Source: Kribbella jiaozuonensis (lineage in GTDB: Bacteria > Actinomycetota > Actinomycetes > Propionibacteriales > Kribbellaceae). Taken from it: a stretch of 64,000 nucleotides of DNA. The notes beneath the pieces were generated by a model, which saw nothing but the letters and a program-made list of their open reading frames with translations, had not been told where the DNA came from and ran no database searches. Within the stretch, counting starts at the first letter, position 1; each line of letters starts with the position of its first letter. Below, one piece after another: positions 1-8,041 of the stretch. Where the stretch lies: positions 930,001-994,000 of the forward strand of contig NZ_SZPZ01000002.1 in assembly GCF_005233875.1 (NCBI RefSeq), in the 5' to 3' direction. A program made the translations under genes and the position numbers.

Positions 1-321
1 TTTCTTCTTCACCAGACCGGTGTCCGTGCCGCGCACCAGCCGGGCCCGGGCGTCCTGCACATACCCGGGCGGGGCGTGCCCCGTCGACCGCAGGTAGTAG
101 GCGGCCGCCCGCCGCTCGGCGAACAGCTTCGCCGCCGCGGCCGCAGCAGCGCTGGCGGCGGCCCAGGTCATGACCTCGACGTACTCGCCCTGGCCGTCCT
201 TCGGCGGCTTCCCGCCGGACCCGAGCTTCCAGGCCGTGGTGACCGCTTTGCTCGCGGCCAGTCCGACCACGATCGTGAAGGCGGCCTGCACCAGCTTCCA
301 GCCGATCTTCGCTCCGACCAC
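1..321 (-). CDS. DUF4235 family small membrane protein, C-terminus cut by window edge
   Basis: The gene starts with GTG at 321 and stays open to base 1, giving 107 residues that end in a Lys-rich tail, so the stop lies outside the window. The N-terminus (VGAKIGWKLVQAAFTIVVG) is a hydrophobic helix. It is followed by a linker (GKPPKDGQGEY) and a second Ala-rich helix, the usual plan of DUF4235 proteins, which are small actinobacterial membrane proteins without known function. It is the upstream neighbour of the DUF3093 gene in the opposite transcriptional sense from dut. Family assignment is by remembered sequence pattern; function is unknown. Confidence 0.7.
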   Translation of the reverse strand, partial: MVGAKIGWKLVQAAFTIVVGLAASKAVTTAWKLGSGGKPPKDGQGEYVEVMTWAAASAAAAAAAKLFAERRAAAYYLRSTGHAPPGYVQDARARLVRGTDTGLVKKK

Positions 322-351
322 TGCACACACTCCTAACGCGACTGCTGACAG

Positions 352-807
352 TCAGGATCTTCCCACGCTGTGCCCGCTCAGCGCCGCAGCCAACCGATCC
401 GGGTGCCGCGTGGCGACCAGCCAGTACGGCGCGGGGTCGCCCGGGTCGGTGATCTGCACCCGTACGGCGCCCGGCAGGTAACTACGCAGTACCAGATAGG
501 CCTTCGGGTCGCAGTCGCGCCCGAACGCCTGCCGTGCGTCCTCGCCGGTCAGCGCCTCGACCGTGCCCAGGTACGACCGGTCGATCTCGGCCCGCCCGGC
601 CCGGAACCGTACGTCGTCGACCTCGACCCGCGCCCCGCCGTACCGGACGAACAACGCCACCAGCAGTACCGCCGCGAGCCCGCCGACGATCGAACCGGCG
701 ATCAGCCCGGCCGGCACCGCGGTGATGACGAACAGCGTGATCACGGCGGCGACGGCGATGATCCACCACGACACCGGCACGCGCAGACTCTCGCGATAGC
801 TACCCAC
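352..807 (-). CDS. DUF3093 domain membrane protein
   Basis: This is a 151-residue protein read from a GTG at 807. That start fits the family better than an in-frame extension that would run through dut. Two adjacent hydrophobic segments near residues 13-50 ([20 protein letters not shown], then a Gly/Ala/Val-rich stretch) form a helical hairpin. A soluble C-terminal part with [15 protein letters not shown] and the Tyr-Trp-Leu-Val end follows, as in DUF3093. It is divergent from dut with about 50 bp between them, a neighbourhood seen in many actinobacteria. The function is not known. Confidence 0.8.
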   Translation of the reverse strand: MGSYRESLRVPVSWWIIAVAAVITLFVITAVPAGLIAGSIVGGLAAVLLVALFVRYGGARVEVDDVRFRAGRAEIDRSYLGTVEALTGEDARQAFGRDCDPKAYLVLRSYLPGAVRVQITDPGDPAPYWLVATRHPDRLAAALSGHSVGRS

Positions 808-845
808 GGACCCAGCCTGGCACGAACCCGTCCCGGCGCGCTCGA

Positions 846-851
846 TAGGGT
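846..851 (+). promoter_or_regulatory. Candidate -10 box for leaderless dut transcript
   Basis: TAGGGT lies 8 nt before the dut GTG, with no Shine-Dalgarno in between. A transcript starting about 7 nt after the box would begin at or beside the start codon. No convincing -35 is seen. This is inference from spacing. Confidence 0.4.
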
Positions 852-859
852 CGCCTCTC

Positions 860-1312
860 GTGACCGAGGTACTCATCCAGCGCATCGACCCCGAACTCCC
901 GCTCCCGACGTACGCGCATCCCGGCGACGCCGGCGCGGACCTGGTGGCAGCGGCCGACCTGACCCTGAAGCCGGGGGAGCGCGGCCTGGTCGGCACCGGC
1001 ATCGCGATCGCCCTGCAGGACGGGTACGCCGCGTTCGTCCATCCGCGCTCCGGGCTCGCGGCCAAGCACGGCGTCTCGATCGTCAACGCGCCCGGCACCG
1101 TCGACGCCGGCTACCGCGGCGAGATCAAGGTCTGCCTGATCAACCTCGACCCGCACGCCGAGGTGACCGTGCGCCGGGGCGACCGGATCGCCCAGCTCGT
1201 CATCCAGCAGGTGGAGAAGGCCCGGTTCGTCGAGGTGACCTCGCTGCCCGGTTCCGCGCGCGGCGACCAGGGGCACGGGTCGACCGGCGGCTTCGGCGAT
1301 GTGACACGCTGA
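860..1312 (+). CDS. dut: Deoxyuridine 5'-triphosphate nucleotidohydrolase
   Basis: dUTPase hydrolyses dUTP to dUMP and pyrophosphate in the cytosol, keeping uracil out of DNA and feeding dTMP synthesis. At 150 residues it has the normal trimeric length. All five motifs can be read in order: DAGADL (about 23-28), [11 protein letters not shown] (about 61), [13 protein letters not shown] (about 75, with the catalytic Asp), [10 protein letters not shown] (about 105) and the Gly-rich tail [13 protein letters not shown]. The tail has His where many homologues have Phe. It starts with GTG and is probably leaderless. It heads the conserved dut-DUF3710 neighbourhood. Confidence 0.97.
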   Translation: MTEVLIQRIDPELPLPTYAHPGDAGADLVAAADLTLKPGERGLVGTGIAIALQDGYAAFVHPRSGLAAKHGVSIVNAPGTVDAGYRGEIKVCLINLDPHAEVTVRRGDRIAQLVIQQVEKARFVEVTSLPGSARGDQGHGSTGGFGDVTR

Positions 1313-1318
1313 GCAGGT

Positions 1319-1341
1319 GCATCCGTTGACCTGACGGATGC
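1319..1341 (+). terminator. Short hairpin after dut (weak terminator or operator)
   Basis: An 8-bp perfect stem (GCATCCGT / ACGGATGC) with a 7-nt loop sits 6 nt after the dut stop. It contains a TTGACC that could be the -35 of the next gene, with TACGGC 17 nt further on. There is no U-tract, so its role as terminator or promoter element is uncertain. Confidence 0.35.
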
Positions 1342-1402
1342 GCGAGACTACGGCGCTGTAGTAGGGCTTTGGACTTAATACCGAGGAAGTAGGCAAAGAG
1401 CT

Positions 1403-2056
1403 GTGATCTTCCGCCGCAAGGGCAAGAACGATCCCGAGACGAACGACACCGACGCAGGGGCCGAAGACTCCGGTCCGGTGGACGTCCGCTCCGAGGGTCC
1501 GTTCGACTCGACCGAGGTCGACGCCGACGTGCTGGAAGCGGAGGACCGGATCGACCTGGGCGCGCTGGTGGTCAACGGCCTGCCCGGGATGGAGCTGGGC
1601 CTTCAGGTCGACGAGCAGAGCGGCGTGGTCCAGGCGGTTCTGCTGATGCTCGAGGACTCGGCGCTCGAGCTGCGTGCCTTCGCGGCGCCGCGGTCGAGCG
1701 GCATCTGGGACGAGGTCCGGCAGGAGATCGCCGCCGAGGCCACCCGGATGGGCGGTACGGCGACCGAGCACGACGGCCAGTTCGGCACCGAGCTGGTGCT
1801 CGTCGTACCGGTCGAGGACCCCGAGGGACAGATCTTCAGCCAGACCTCCCGCGTGATCGGCGTGGACGGTCCGCGCTGGCTCCTCCGCGCGACTGTGCTC
1901 GGCCGCGCGGCGGTCGAGCCGGACGCCGCGCTGCCGATGGAGGAGACGCTGCGCAACACGGTCGTGGTCCGCGGTGACGAGCCGATGGCCGTGCGCGAGT
2001 CGCTGCCGTTGCGGCTTCCGCCGGGCGCCCAGCCGACGCCGACCGAACAAGCCTGA
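1403..2056 (+). CDS. DUF3710 domain protein
   Basis: A 217-residue soluble protein starts with GTG at 1403, behind an A/G-rich tract. The first 50 residues are basic (FRRKGK) and then strongly acidic and disordered. The remaining 165 residues form the DUF3710 core with GMELGLQVDE, LELRAFAAPRSSGIWDE and the GPRWLLRATVLGRAA segment, a pattern I recognise from the mycobacterial gene that also follows dut. The function is unknown. The downstream OB-fold gene begins 20 bp after its stop and probably has its own promoter as well. Confidence 0.85.
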   Translation: MIFRRKGKNDPETNDTDAGAEDSGPVDVRSEGPFDSTEVDADVLEAEDRIDLGALVVNGLPGMELGLQVDEQSGVVQAVLLMLEDSALELRAFAAPRSSGIWDEVRQEIAAEATRMGGTATEHDGQFGTELVLVVPVEDPEGQIFSQTSRVIGVDGPRWLLRATVLGRAAVEPDAALPMEETLRNTVVVRGDEPMAVRESLPLRLPPGAQPTPTEQA

Positions 2057-2062
2057 GCGGAC

Positions 2063-2068
2063 TACACT
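2063..2068 (+). promoter_or_regulatory. Candidate -10 box for leaderless OB-fold gene
   Basis: TACACT is followed by 7 nt and then ATG, with no Shine-Dalgarno between. The same geometry recurs before several other genes here. No clear -35 is visible. Confidence 0.4.
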
Positions 2069-2075
2069 CGACGTC

Positions 2076-2465
2076 ATGGGTAGCAGCAAACCCGCGGGGT
2101 TGTGGAAGCGTGCCTTCCGCGGCCTGGCCGGTGACCGCGATCAGCAGGACGCGGAAGTCCTCCAGGACTTCGCGCAGGACTGTGGCGCGCGTTCCATCAC
2201 CGGCTGTCACGACCGGGAACTCGTCACGCTGTACGGCACGTTGCGCACGATCACGTTCAGCCCGCGCGGCGGCGTACCAGCACTGGAGGGTGAGTTGTAC
2301 GACGGCACCGGCACGGTCAAGCTGATCTGGCTCGGCCGACGCAAGATCGGTGGTATCCACGCCGGATCGGAACTGATCGCGTCCGGCCGGATCGGCGTCG
2401 TCGACGGCGACCGGGTGATGTTCAACCCGCGCTACGAGCTGCGGCCCTCGGCAGCTCATGGCTGA
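2076..2465 (+). CDS. OB-fold nucleic-acid-binding domain protein
   Basis: A 129-residue protein. Residues from about 45 to the end match a small OB-fold of the RecG-wedge/tRNA-anticodon type: LYGTLRTITFSP, LEGELYDGTGTVKLIWLGRR, SELIASGRIGVVDG, MFNPRYEL. The family suggests single-stranded nucleic-acid binding, but no catalytic motif is present and the substrate is unknown. ATG at 2076 is chosen because the longer frame runs back into the DUF3710 gene. It overlaps the next gene by 8 bp (2458-2465), implying translational coupling with DUF3159, an order conserved in actinobacteria. Confidence 0.85.
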   Translation: MGSSKPAGLWKRAFRGLAGDRDQQDAEVLQDFAQDCGARSITGCHDRELVTLYGTLRTITFSPRGGVPALEGELYDGTGTVKLIWLGRRKIGGIHAGSELIASGRIGVVDGDRVMFNPRYELRPSAAHG

Positions 2466-3240
2466 GCCGACGTCGCGCCGCGACCAGCTCGACGAGGACC
2501 TCAACGAGAAGCTGGTGGAGATCCTGAAGCCCGAGCTCGAAGCCGCCGCCACTGAGCCTGCGTCCGACGAGCCCGCGAAGCCGGCCCGGTCCACGGACAA
2601 GGACTTCTTCCAGGCACTCGGTGGTTGGGGCGCGCTGCTCGACATCGGGTTGCCTTGGATCGCGTTCCTGGTCGCGTATGCGGTCACTGATCACAAGCTG
2701 CAGCTGTCGCTGATCATCGCGGTGGGTATTGCTGCGGTGATCGCGGTCGTGCGGCTGGTGCGTCGGCAGCAGTTGCGCAACATCGTCGGTGGCTTCATCG
2801 GGGTATTGATCTCGGCGTGGGTCGCTAACCGGACTGGTAATGCGAAGGACTTCTACGTCCCTGGTCTGCTGACGAACCTCGGGTACGGCGCGCTGTACTT
2901 GATCACCGTGCTGGTCCGCTGGCCGCTGTTCGGCGTCCTGTACGGCGTGATCACCCAGACCGGCACCGCCTGGCGCCGCGACCCCGCGATGCTGAAGGGC
3001 TTCTCCCGGGCAACGCTGGTCTTCGTCGGCCTGTTCGCGATCCGGCTGATCGTCCAGGTCCCGCTGTACTTCACCGGCTCCCTGAACGCCCTCGGCATCG
3101 CAAAGATCGGGCTCGGGTTGCCGTTCTACGCACTGGCAATCTGGCTCGCCTACGCCGTACTCCGCGGCTCCCTCCCCGCCGAAAAATGGGACGAAGCCCG
3201 CGACCACATAACCCACCTCCTCAAGGGCAACAAGAAGTAG
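2458..3240 (+). CDS. DUF3159 integral membrane protein
   Basis: A 260-residue protein. The first 55 residues are charged and cytosolic; after that come roughly five to six hydrophobic segments (LLDIGLPWIAFLVAYAV; LSLIIAVGIAAVIAVV; NIVGGFIGVLISAWVA; GYGALYLITVLVRWPLFGV; and a final pair). The WRRDPAMLKGFSRATLVF loop and the short charged tail fit DUF3159. The start overlaps the OB-fold stop by 8 bp. The function is unknown; the fixed position next to K+ and nucleotide genes gives no firm clue. Confidence 0.85.
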   Translation: MAEPTSRRDQLDEDLNEKLVEILKPELEAAATEPASDEPAKPARSTDKDFFQALGGWGALLDIGLPWIAFLVAYAVTDHKLQLSLIIAVGIAAVIAVVRLVRRQQLRNIVGGFIGVLISAWVANRTGNAKDFYVPGLLTNLGYGALYLITVLVRWPLFGVLYGVITQTGTAWRRDPAMLKGFSRATLVFVGLFAIRLIVQVPLYFTGSLNALGIAKIGLGLPFYALAIWLAYAVLRGSLPAEKWDEARDHITHLLKGNKK

Positions 3241-3293
3241 TCAGCAAGCCCTCGCCGTGCCCCGCGGGTCCCCAGGTCCTGGCGGGAAAGTAG

Positions 3294-3330
3294 AAGGCCC
3301 AGCCGGTGAGCTGTAGACCGGCTGGGCCTT
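3294..3330. terminator. Bidirectional intrinsic terminator
   Basis: A 14-bp perfect stem (AAGGCCCAGCCGGT with its complement) and a 9-nt loop lie between the convergent DUF3159 and TrkA genes. The arm ends in TT followed by TTCTG on the + strand and in a mirror A/T stretch on the other strand, so it can serve both genes. Confidence 0.85.
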
Positions 3331-3346
3331 TTCTGTGCTTCGCGTG

Positions 3347-4024
3347 CTACTCCGACTTGCGGTGGTGGGGGGAGAGCATGTCCTCCAGCTGTTCTTCGGT
3401 TTCGTCGGCTGCTACGAAGAGGAGTTCGTCGTTCAGTTCGAGCGTGCCTTCCGGGTCGGGGCGTAGTACTCGGCCCTCGCGGAGGATGACTACCAGGGCG
3501 GTGTCCAGCGGCCAGTCGATGTCGCCGACGCGTTGGCCGATCATGGGGGAGTCTTCGGGGAGGGTCAGTTCGACCAGGTTGGCGTCGCCCTGGCGGAAGG
3601 TGAACAGGCGGACGAGGTCGCCGACCGACACCGCCTCCTCGACCAGTGCGGACATGATCCGCGGCGTCGACACCGAGACGTCCACGCCCCAGGCCTCGTT
3701 GAACATCCACTCGTTGCGGGGATGGTTGACCCGGGCAACGGTTCGCGGTACGCCGAACTCCGTCTTCGCGAGCAGCGAGACCACCAGGTTGACCTTGTCG
3801 TCACCGGTGCTGGCGATCGCCACCTGGCAGCGCTGCAACGCCGCCTCCTCCAGCGAGGACAGCTCGCACGCGTCCGCCAGCAGCCACTCGGCACGCGGTA
3901 CCGACTCCGCCTTGATCGCCCGCGGGTCCTTGTCGATCAGCAGTACCTCGTGGCCGTTCTCCAGCAGCTCGGCGGCGATCGAACGACCGACGTTCCCGGC
4001 ACCGGCGATGGCTACCCGCATCAC
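3347..4024 (-). CDS. TrkA-type RCK potassium-uptake regulator (second of pair)
   Basis: A 225-residue cytosolic protein with a Rossmann TrkA-N domain (GAGNVG near residue 9, IDKDP near 31) that binds NAD(H), and a C-terminal RCK_C/TrkA-C domain from about 140 (LTLPEDSPMIGQRVGDIDWP). RCK_C domains often bind c-di-AMP. Such proteins gate K+ channels or transporters. The GTG at 4024 overlaps the stop of the upstream TrkA gene by 4 bp; an ATG follows directly at 4021 and is an alternative start. It forms a pair homologous to mycobacterial CeoB/CeoC, divergent from the K+ importer gene. Confidence 0.88.
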   Translation of the reverse strand: MMRVAIAGAGNVGRSIAAELLENGHEVLLIDKDPRAIKAESVPRAEWLLADACELSSLEEAALQRCQVAIASTGDDKVNLVVSLLAKTEFGVPRTVARVNHPRNEWMFNEAWGVDVSVSTPRIMSALVEEAVSVGDLVRLFTFRQGDANLVELTLPEDSPMIGQRVGDIDWPLDTALVVILREGRVLRPDPEGTLELNDELLFVAADETEEQLEDMLSPHHRKSE

Positions 4025-4683
4025 AGCTCCTCAGGCTTCGCGCCGAGCTGGGACTCGATCGCTGCGGCGTCCCGCTCCGGCATCACGACGTGGACCAGGT
4101 CACCCTCCTGGATGACCGTGTCGGGCCGGGGCAGCATCCCCTCGCCGAGCCGGGTCAGGAACGCGACCCTCGCACCGGTGGCCGTCTCGATGTCGAACGC
4201 GAGCCGGCCGATCCACCCCGAGTGCACGTGTACTTCGGCCAGCCGGATCGTGCCGGACGGGTCCCGCCACTCCGGCTCGGAACCCTCGGGCAGCAGCCGG
4301 CGCATCATCTGGTCGACCGTCCAGCGGACCGTACCGACCGTGGGAATACCGAGCCGCTGGTACACCTCGGCGCGTCCGGGGTCGTAGATCCGGGCCACTA
4401 CGTTGGAGATGCCGAACGTCTCGCGCGCCACCCGGGCGGCCAGGATGTTCGAGTTGTCGCCGTTCGAGACCGCGGCGAACGCCTCGGCGTCCTCGATCCC
4501 GGCCTCGATCAGCACCTCCCGGTCGAAGCCCATCCCGACGATGGTCCGGCCGGTGAAGTTCGGGCTGAGCCGCCGGAAGGCGTCGGCGGTCTGATCGATG
4601 ATCGCGACCGTGTGGCCGCGTCTCTCCAGGCCACGCGCGAGCATCGACCCGACGCGGCCGCAGCCCATGATGACGACGTGCAC
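4021..4683 (-). CDS. TrkA-type RCK potassium-uptake regulator (first of pair)
   Basis: A 220-residue NAD-binding regulator. GCGRVG (about residue 7) and the following Asp in IIDQ form the dinucleotide site. A TrkA-C domain is present near residues 140-215 (ATGARVAFLTRLGEGMLPRP). I chose GTG 4683 because AAGGAG lies 10 nt before it; a longer frame to 4707 lacks such a site. The final stop overlaps the next trkA start. It probably controls K+ transport through a membrane partner; the obvious candidate is the KimA-like gene across the 96-bp divergent gap. Confidence 0.88.
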   Translation of the reverse strand: MHVVIMGCGRVGSMLARGLERRGHTVAIIDQTADAFRRLSPNFTGRTIVGMGFDREVLIEAGIEDAEAFAAVSNGDNSNILAARVARETFGISNVVARIYDPGRAEVYQRLGIPTVGTVRWTVDQMMRRLLPEGSEPEWRDPSGTIRLAEVHVHSGWIGRLAFDIETATGARVAFLTRLGEGMLPRPDTVIQEGDLVHVVMPERDAAAIESQLGAKPEEL

Positions 4684-4766
4684 TGAGTGATCACTCCTTG
4701 CCCCCACCTGGGGCCCGCTGGCTCGGTTCGGCAGGGATAGACGCTACACCGGAACTGGGGGCCCTC

Positions 4767-4772
4767 TAACAT
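4767..4772 (+). promoter_or_regulatory. Candidate -10 box for leaderless kimA-like transcript
   Basis: TAACAT ends 7 nt before the GTG at 4780. This leaves no room for a 5' leader, so the ydaO-type c-di-AMP riboswitch found before Bacillus kimA cannot be present here. Confidence 0.4.
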
Positions 4773-4779
4773 CACCGGT

Positions 4780-6807
4780 GTGACTCCCGCTCTAGGTGAC
4801 CTCGGCAAACGGCTGCTGCTCGGTCGCAAACTGCGCAGCACGCAACTGGGTGAGACCCTGCTGCCGAAGCGCATCGCCCTCCCGGTGTTTGCGAGCGACG
4901 CGCTGTCGTCGGTCGCGTACGCCCCCGACGAGGTCTTCCTGACGCTGTCGATCGCCGGACTGGCGGCGTACAGCTACTCCTGGAAGATCGGCCTGCTGGT
5001 CGCGTTCGTGATGCTCGTCGTGGTCGCGTCGTACCGGCAGAACGTGCACGCGTACCCGTCGGGTGGCGGTGACTACGAGGTCGCGACGGTAAACATCGGC
5101 CCGACGGCAGGGCTGACTGTGGCCAGCGCGCTGATGGTCGACTACGTGCTGACCGTGGCCGTGTCGATCTCGTCCGGCGTGCAGAACGCGAAGTCGGCGC
5201 TGCCGTTCCTGGAAGGCCACGAGGTACCACTGGCGGTCGGATTGGTCCTGCTGCTGACGGCGATGAACCTGCGCGGCGTCCGGGAGTCCGGCGCGGTGTT
5301 CGCGGTCCCGACGTACATCTTCATGTTCTCGATCATCGGGATGGCGATCTGGGGTCTGATCCGGCTCAGCGCCGGCAACCTGCCGCTGGCGGAGAGCGCG
5401 AACTTCGAAGTACACGCCGAATCCGGCCACGAGGTGTTCACCGGACTGGCCGCGGTTTTCCTGCTGGCGCGGGCGTTCTCGTCCGGGTGTGCGGCGCTGA
5501 CCGGTGTCGAGGCGATCAGCAACGGCGTACCCGCGTTCCGCAAGCCGAAGAGCAAGAACGCGGCGACCACGCTGCTGCTGCTCGGCACGATCGCGGTGAC
5601 GATGCTGATGAGCATCCTGTTCCTGGCCAGCAAGATCAAACTCCGGTACGCCGAGGATCCCGCGACGCAGCTGTACCAGAACGGGCAGCCGGTCGGCGAC
5701 GGCTACACCCAGAAGACCGTGATCGGCCAGATCGGCGACTCGGTGTTCTCGAACTTCCAGCCGGCCTTCTACGTGGTGATCGGCGCGACGATGCTGATCC
5801 TGGTGCTGGCCGCGAACACCGCGTTCAACGGGTTCCCGGTGCTTGGCTCGATCCTGGCCCGGGACGGGTACCTGCCCCGTCAGCTGCACACCCGCGGCGA
5901 CCGGCTTGCCTACAGCAACGGAATCATCCTGCTCGCGCTCTGCGCGGCGGGGCTGATCATCGCGTTCGACGCCCAGGTCACCAAGCTGATCCAGCTGTAC
6001 ATCGTCGGTGTGTTCGTCAGCTTCACGCTCAGCCAGTTCGGCATGATCCGGCACTGGACCCGGCACCTGAAGACCGAGACCGACGCGGGCAAACGGCGAC
6101 AGATGATGCGGTCCCGGGTGATCAACGCGATCGGCCTGACGATGACCGGGGTCGTGCTGATCATCGTGCTGCTGACCAAGTTCACCCACGGCGCGTACAT
6201 CGCGATCCTCGCGATGGCCGGGCTGTTCCTGTTGATGAAGGGCATCCACCGGCACTACGAGACGGTCCGCAAGCAGATGACGGCCGAAGGCGACGAGCCG
6301 CTGATGCTGCCGTCGCGGGTGCATTCGATCGTGCTGGTCTCGAAGCTGCACCGGCCGACGCTGCGGGCGCTGGCGTTCGCGAAGGCGGCCCGGCCGTCGA
6401 CGCTCGAGGCGATCACCGTCGACGTCGACCGGGACGAGGCGGACGAGCTGCAGGCCGAGTGGGAGGCGCGCGGGATCCCGATCCCGCTGAAGCGGCTCGC
6501 CTCGCCGTACCGCGAGATCACCCGGCCGATCCTGCAGTACGTCCGGGACATCCGGCGGCAGTCGCCGCGGGACGTGGTGATGGTCTACATCCCGGAGTAC
6601 GTCGTCGGGCACTGGTGGGAACACATCCTCCACAACCAGAGCGCACTGCGGCTCAAGGGGCGGCTCTTGTTCACACCTGGTGTCATGGTTACGTCGGTTC
6701 CTTATCAGTTGCTCTCGTCGCAGGGGGCCGAGGAGCGGCAGGACCGGGTGGAACGGGTAGCCGGCCAGGTACGGCGCGGTGCCCGCAAGGCGTCAGGAGA
6801 TCGGTGA
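4780..6807 (+). CDS. kimA: KimA-like APC-superfamily potassium importer
   Basis: A 675-residue inner-membrane transporter, about twelve hydrophobic segments plus a cytosolic C-terminal domain (about 500-675). Several blocks match what I remember of Bacillus KimA (YdaO): SDALSSVAYAP near 45, SYRQNVHAYPSGGGDY near 85, VDYVLTVAVSIS near 115, FSSGCAALTGVEAISN near 233, LAANTAFNGFPVLG near 345 and ILHNQSALRL near 617. KimA is a H+/K+ symporter inhibited by c-di-AMP. Homologues are often mislabelled amino-acid permeases. The adjacent divergent RCK pair supports a K+ role. The stop overlaps the next gene by 4 bp. Transport specificity is inferred from homology. Confidence 0.85.
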   Translation: MTPALGDLGKRLLLGRKLRSTQLGETLLPKRIALPVFASDALSSVAYAPDEVFLTLSIAGLAAYSYSWKIGLLVAFVMLVVVASYRQNVHAYPSGGGDYEVATVNIGPTAGLTVASALMVDYVLTVAVSISSGVQNAKSALPFLEGHEVPLAVGLVLLLTAMNLRGVRESGAVFAVPTYIFMFSIIGMAIWGLIRLSAGNLPLAESANFEVHAESGHEVFTGLAAVFLLARAFSSGCAALTGVEAISNGVPAFRKPKSKNAATTLLLLGTIAVTMLMSILFLASKIKLRYAEDPATQLYQNGQPVGDGYTQKTVIGQIGDSVFSNFQPAFYVVIGATMLILVLAANTAFNGFPVLGSILARDGYLPRQLHTRGDRLAYSNGIILLALCAAGLIIAFDAQVTKLIQLYIVGVFVSFTLSQFGMIRHWTRHLKTETDAGKRRQMMRSRVINAIGLTMTGVVLIIVLLTKFTHGAYIAILAMAGLFLLMKGIHRHYETVRKQMTAEGDEPLMLPSRVHSIVLVSKLHRPTLRALAFAKAARPSTLEAITVDVDRDEADELQAEWEARGIPIPLKRLASPYREITRPILQYVRDIRRQSPRDVVMVYIPEYVVGHWWEHILHNQSALRLKGRLLFTPGVMVTSVPYQLLSSQGAEERQDRVERVAGQVRRGARKASGDR

Positions 6808-8006
6808 CAGACGAGAACAACAGTCTGGTTGGGGCAGTAGTCGAGCTGGAGGTAGGACCAGTCGCCCACGGGGGACACTGTGTCGCCCGGCACGAGGGAC
6901 AGGTGGTGTTCGTCCGGCACGCGCTGCCGGGGGAGCTGGTGCACGCCCGGATCACGGAGCAGACCGCGAAGTACCTGCGGGCGGACGCGGTCTCCGTACT
7001 GACGCCGTCCCCGCAGCGGATCGAGCCGCCGTGCCCGTACGCCGGTCCGGGGCTCTGCGGCGGCTGTGACTTCCAGCACGCCAATATTGTCGAACAGCGG
7101 CGGCTGAAGGCGACCGTGGTGTCGGACACGCTCCGGCGGATCGGCGGGATCGAGCGGACCATCGTCATGGAGTCGCCCGGCGACGACGGCCTCGGCTGGC
7201 GGACGCGGATGCGGTACGCCGTCGTGGACGAGCGTCCCGGCATGTACGCGCACCGCTCGCACGACCTGGTGCCGATCGACCGGTGCCTGATCGCTCACCC
7301 GGGGACTCCGGACGTGCTGTCCTCGCGGTGGCCCGGCGTGTCGTCTGTGCAGGCCGTGGTGTCGTCGGAGGGCAAGACCGCCGTACAGACCGACCAGGAC
7401 CCTGGTGAGCGCCTGGTCGAGGTGGTCCGGGAGCGGCGGTTCCTGGTGGAGGCCGGTGGGTTCTGGCAGGTGCACCCTGCCGCGCCGGAGATGCTGCTGG
7501 ACGCCGTACTGAGCGGACTGGAGCCAGTTGCGGGGGAGACCGCGCTGGACCTGTACTCCGGTGTCGGGCTGTTCGCTGCGTTCCTGGCGGAGGCCGGGTG
7601 CGGGGTGCTGGCGATCGAGGGAGACAAGGACGCGGTCCGGAACGCCAGGCGCAACCTGCACGACCTGAAGGACGTGACCGTGGAGAACGGCGACGTCGAC
7701 CGGGTGCTGAACGCAGCGGCCGGCCAGGGGCTGGAGCACGTGGACCTCGTCGTACTCGATCCACCGCGCACGGGCGCCGGCAAGGACGTCGTACGGCGGG
7801 TTGCTGCGCTCGGGCCGCGACGGGTGGCGTACGTCGCGTGCGACCCGGCGGCGCTGGCGCGGGACCTGAAGACGTTCGGGCGGCTCGGGTACGGGATCGC
7901 GTCGCTGCGGGCCTTCGATCTGTTCGGCATGACGCACCACATCGAGTGCGTCGCGATCCTCGAGCCTGTGGACAGTGAACTGGTGACCGGGGGAACCCTC
8001 GGGTAG
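6804..8006 (+). CDS. TRAM-domain class I SAM-dependent RNA (uracil-5-)methyltransferase
   Basis: A 400-residue TrmA/RlmD-family enzyme methylating C5 of a uridine in rRNA or tRNA. In order: TRAM domain (about 8-62); a Cys cluster [12 protein letters not shown] (about 75) typical of the [4Fe-4S] site in RlmD, with a further Cys near 157; the SAM fold with [13 protein letters not shown] (about 250); [12 protein letters not shown] (about 322); and the catalytic CDPAALARD (about 349), with its nucleophilic Cys. GTG 6804 overlaps the permease stop by 4 bp. The target base cannot be decided from sequence. Confidence 0.9.
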   Translation: MTDENNSLVGAVVELEVGPVAHGGHCVARHEGQVVFVRHALPGELVHARITEQTAKYLRADAVSVLTPSPQRIEPPCPYAGPGLCGGCDFQHANIVEQRRLKATVVSDTLRRIGGIERTIVMESPGDDGLGWRTRMRYAVVDERPGMYAHRSHDLVPIDRCLIAHPGTPDVLSSRWPGVSSVQAVVSSEGKTAVQTDQDPGERLVEVVRERRFLVEAGGFWQVHPAAPEMLLDAVLSGLEPVAGETALDLYSGVGLFAAFLAEAGCGVLAIEGDKDAVRNARRNLHDLKDVTVENGDVDRVLNAAAGQGLEHVDLVVLDPPRTGAGKDVVRRVAALGPRRVAYVACDPAALARDLKTFGRLGYGIASLRAFDLFGMTHHIECVAILEPVDSELVTGGTLG

Positions 8007-8041
8007 CGTCTGGGCCTGGATTCCAATGCGCTGGAGACCTG

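Noticed and set aside
4684..4779. c-di-AMP (ydaO) riboswitch before the KimA-like gene
   Set aside because: The divergent gap is only 96 bp, and a -10 candidate lies next to the start codon, so there is no room for the aptamer.
4792..6633. 613-codon minus-strand frame
   Set aside because: Antisense to the KimA-like gene. It is extremely rich in Arg, Gln, Asp and His, as typical for shadow frames in GC-rich DNA.
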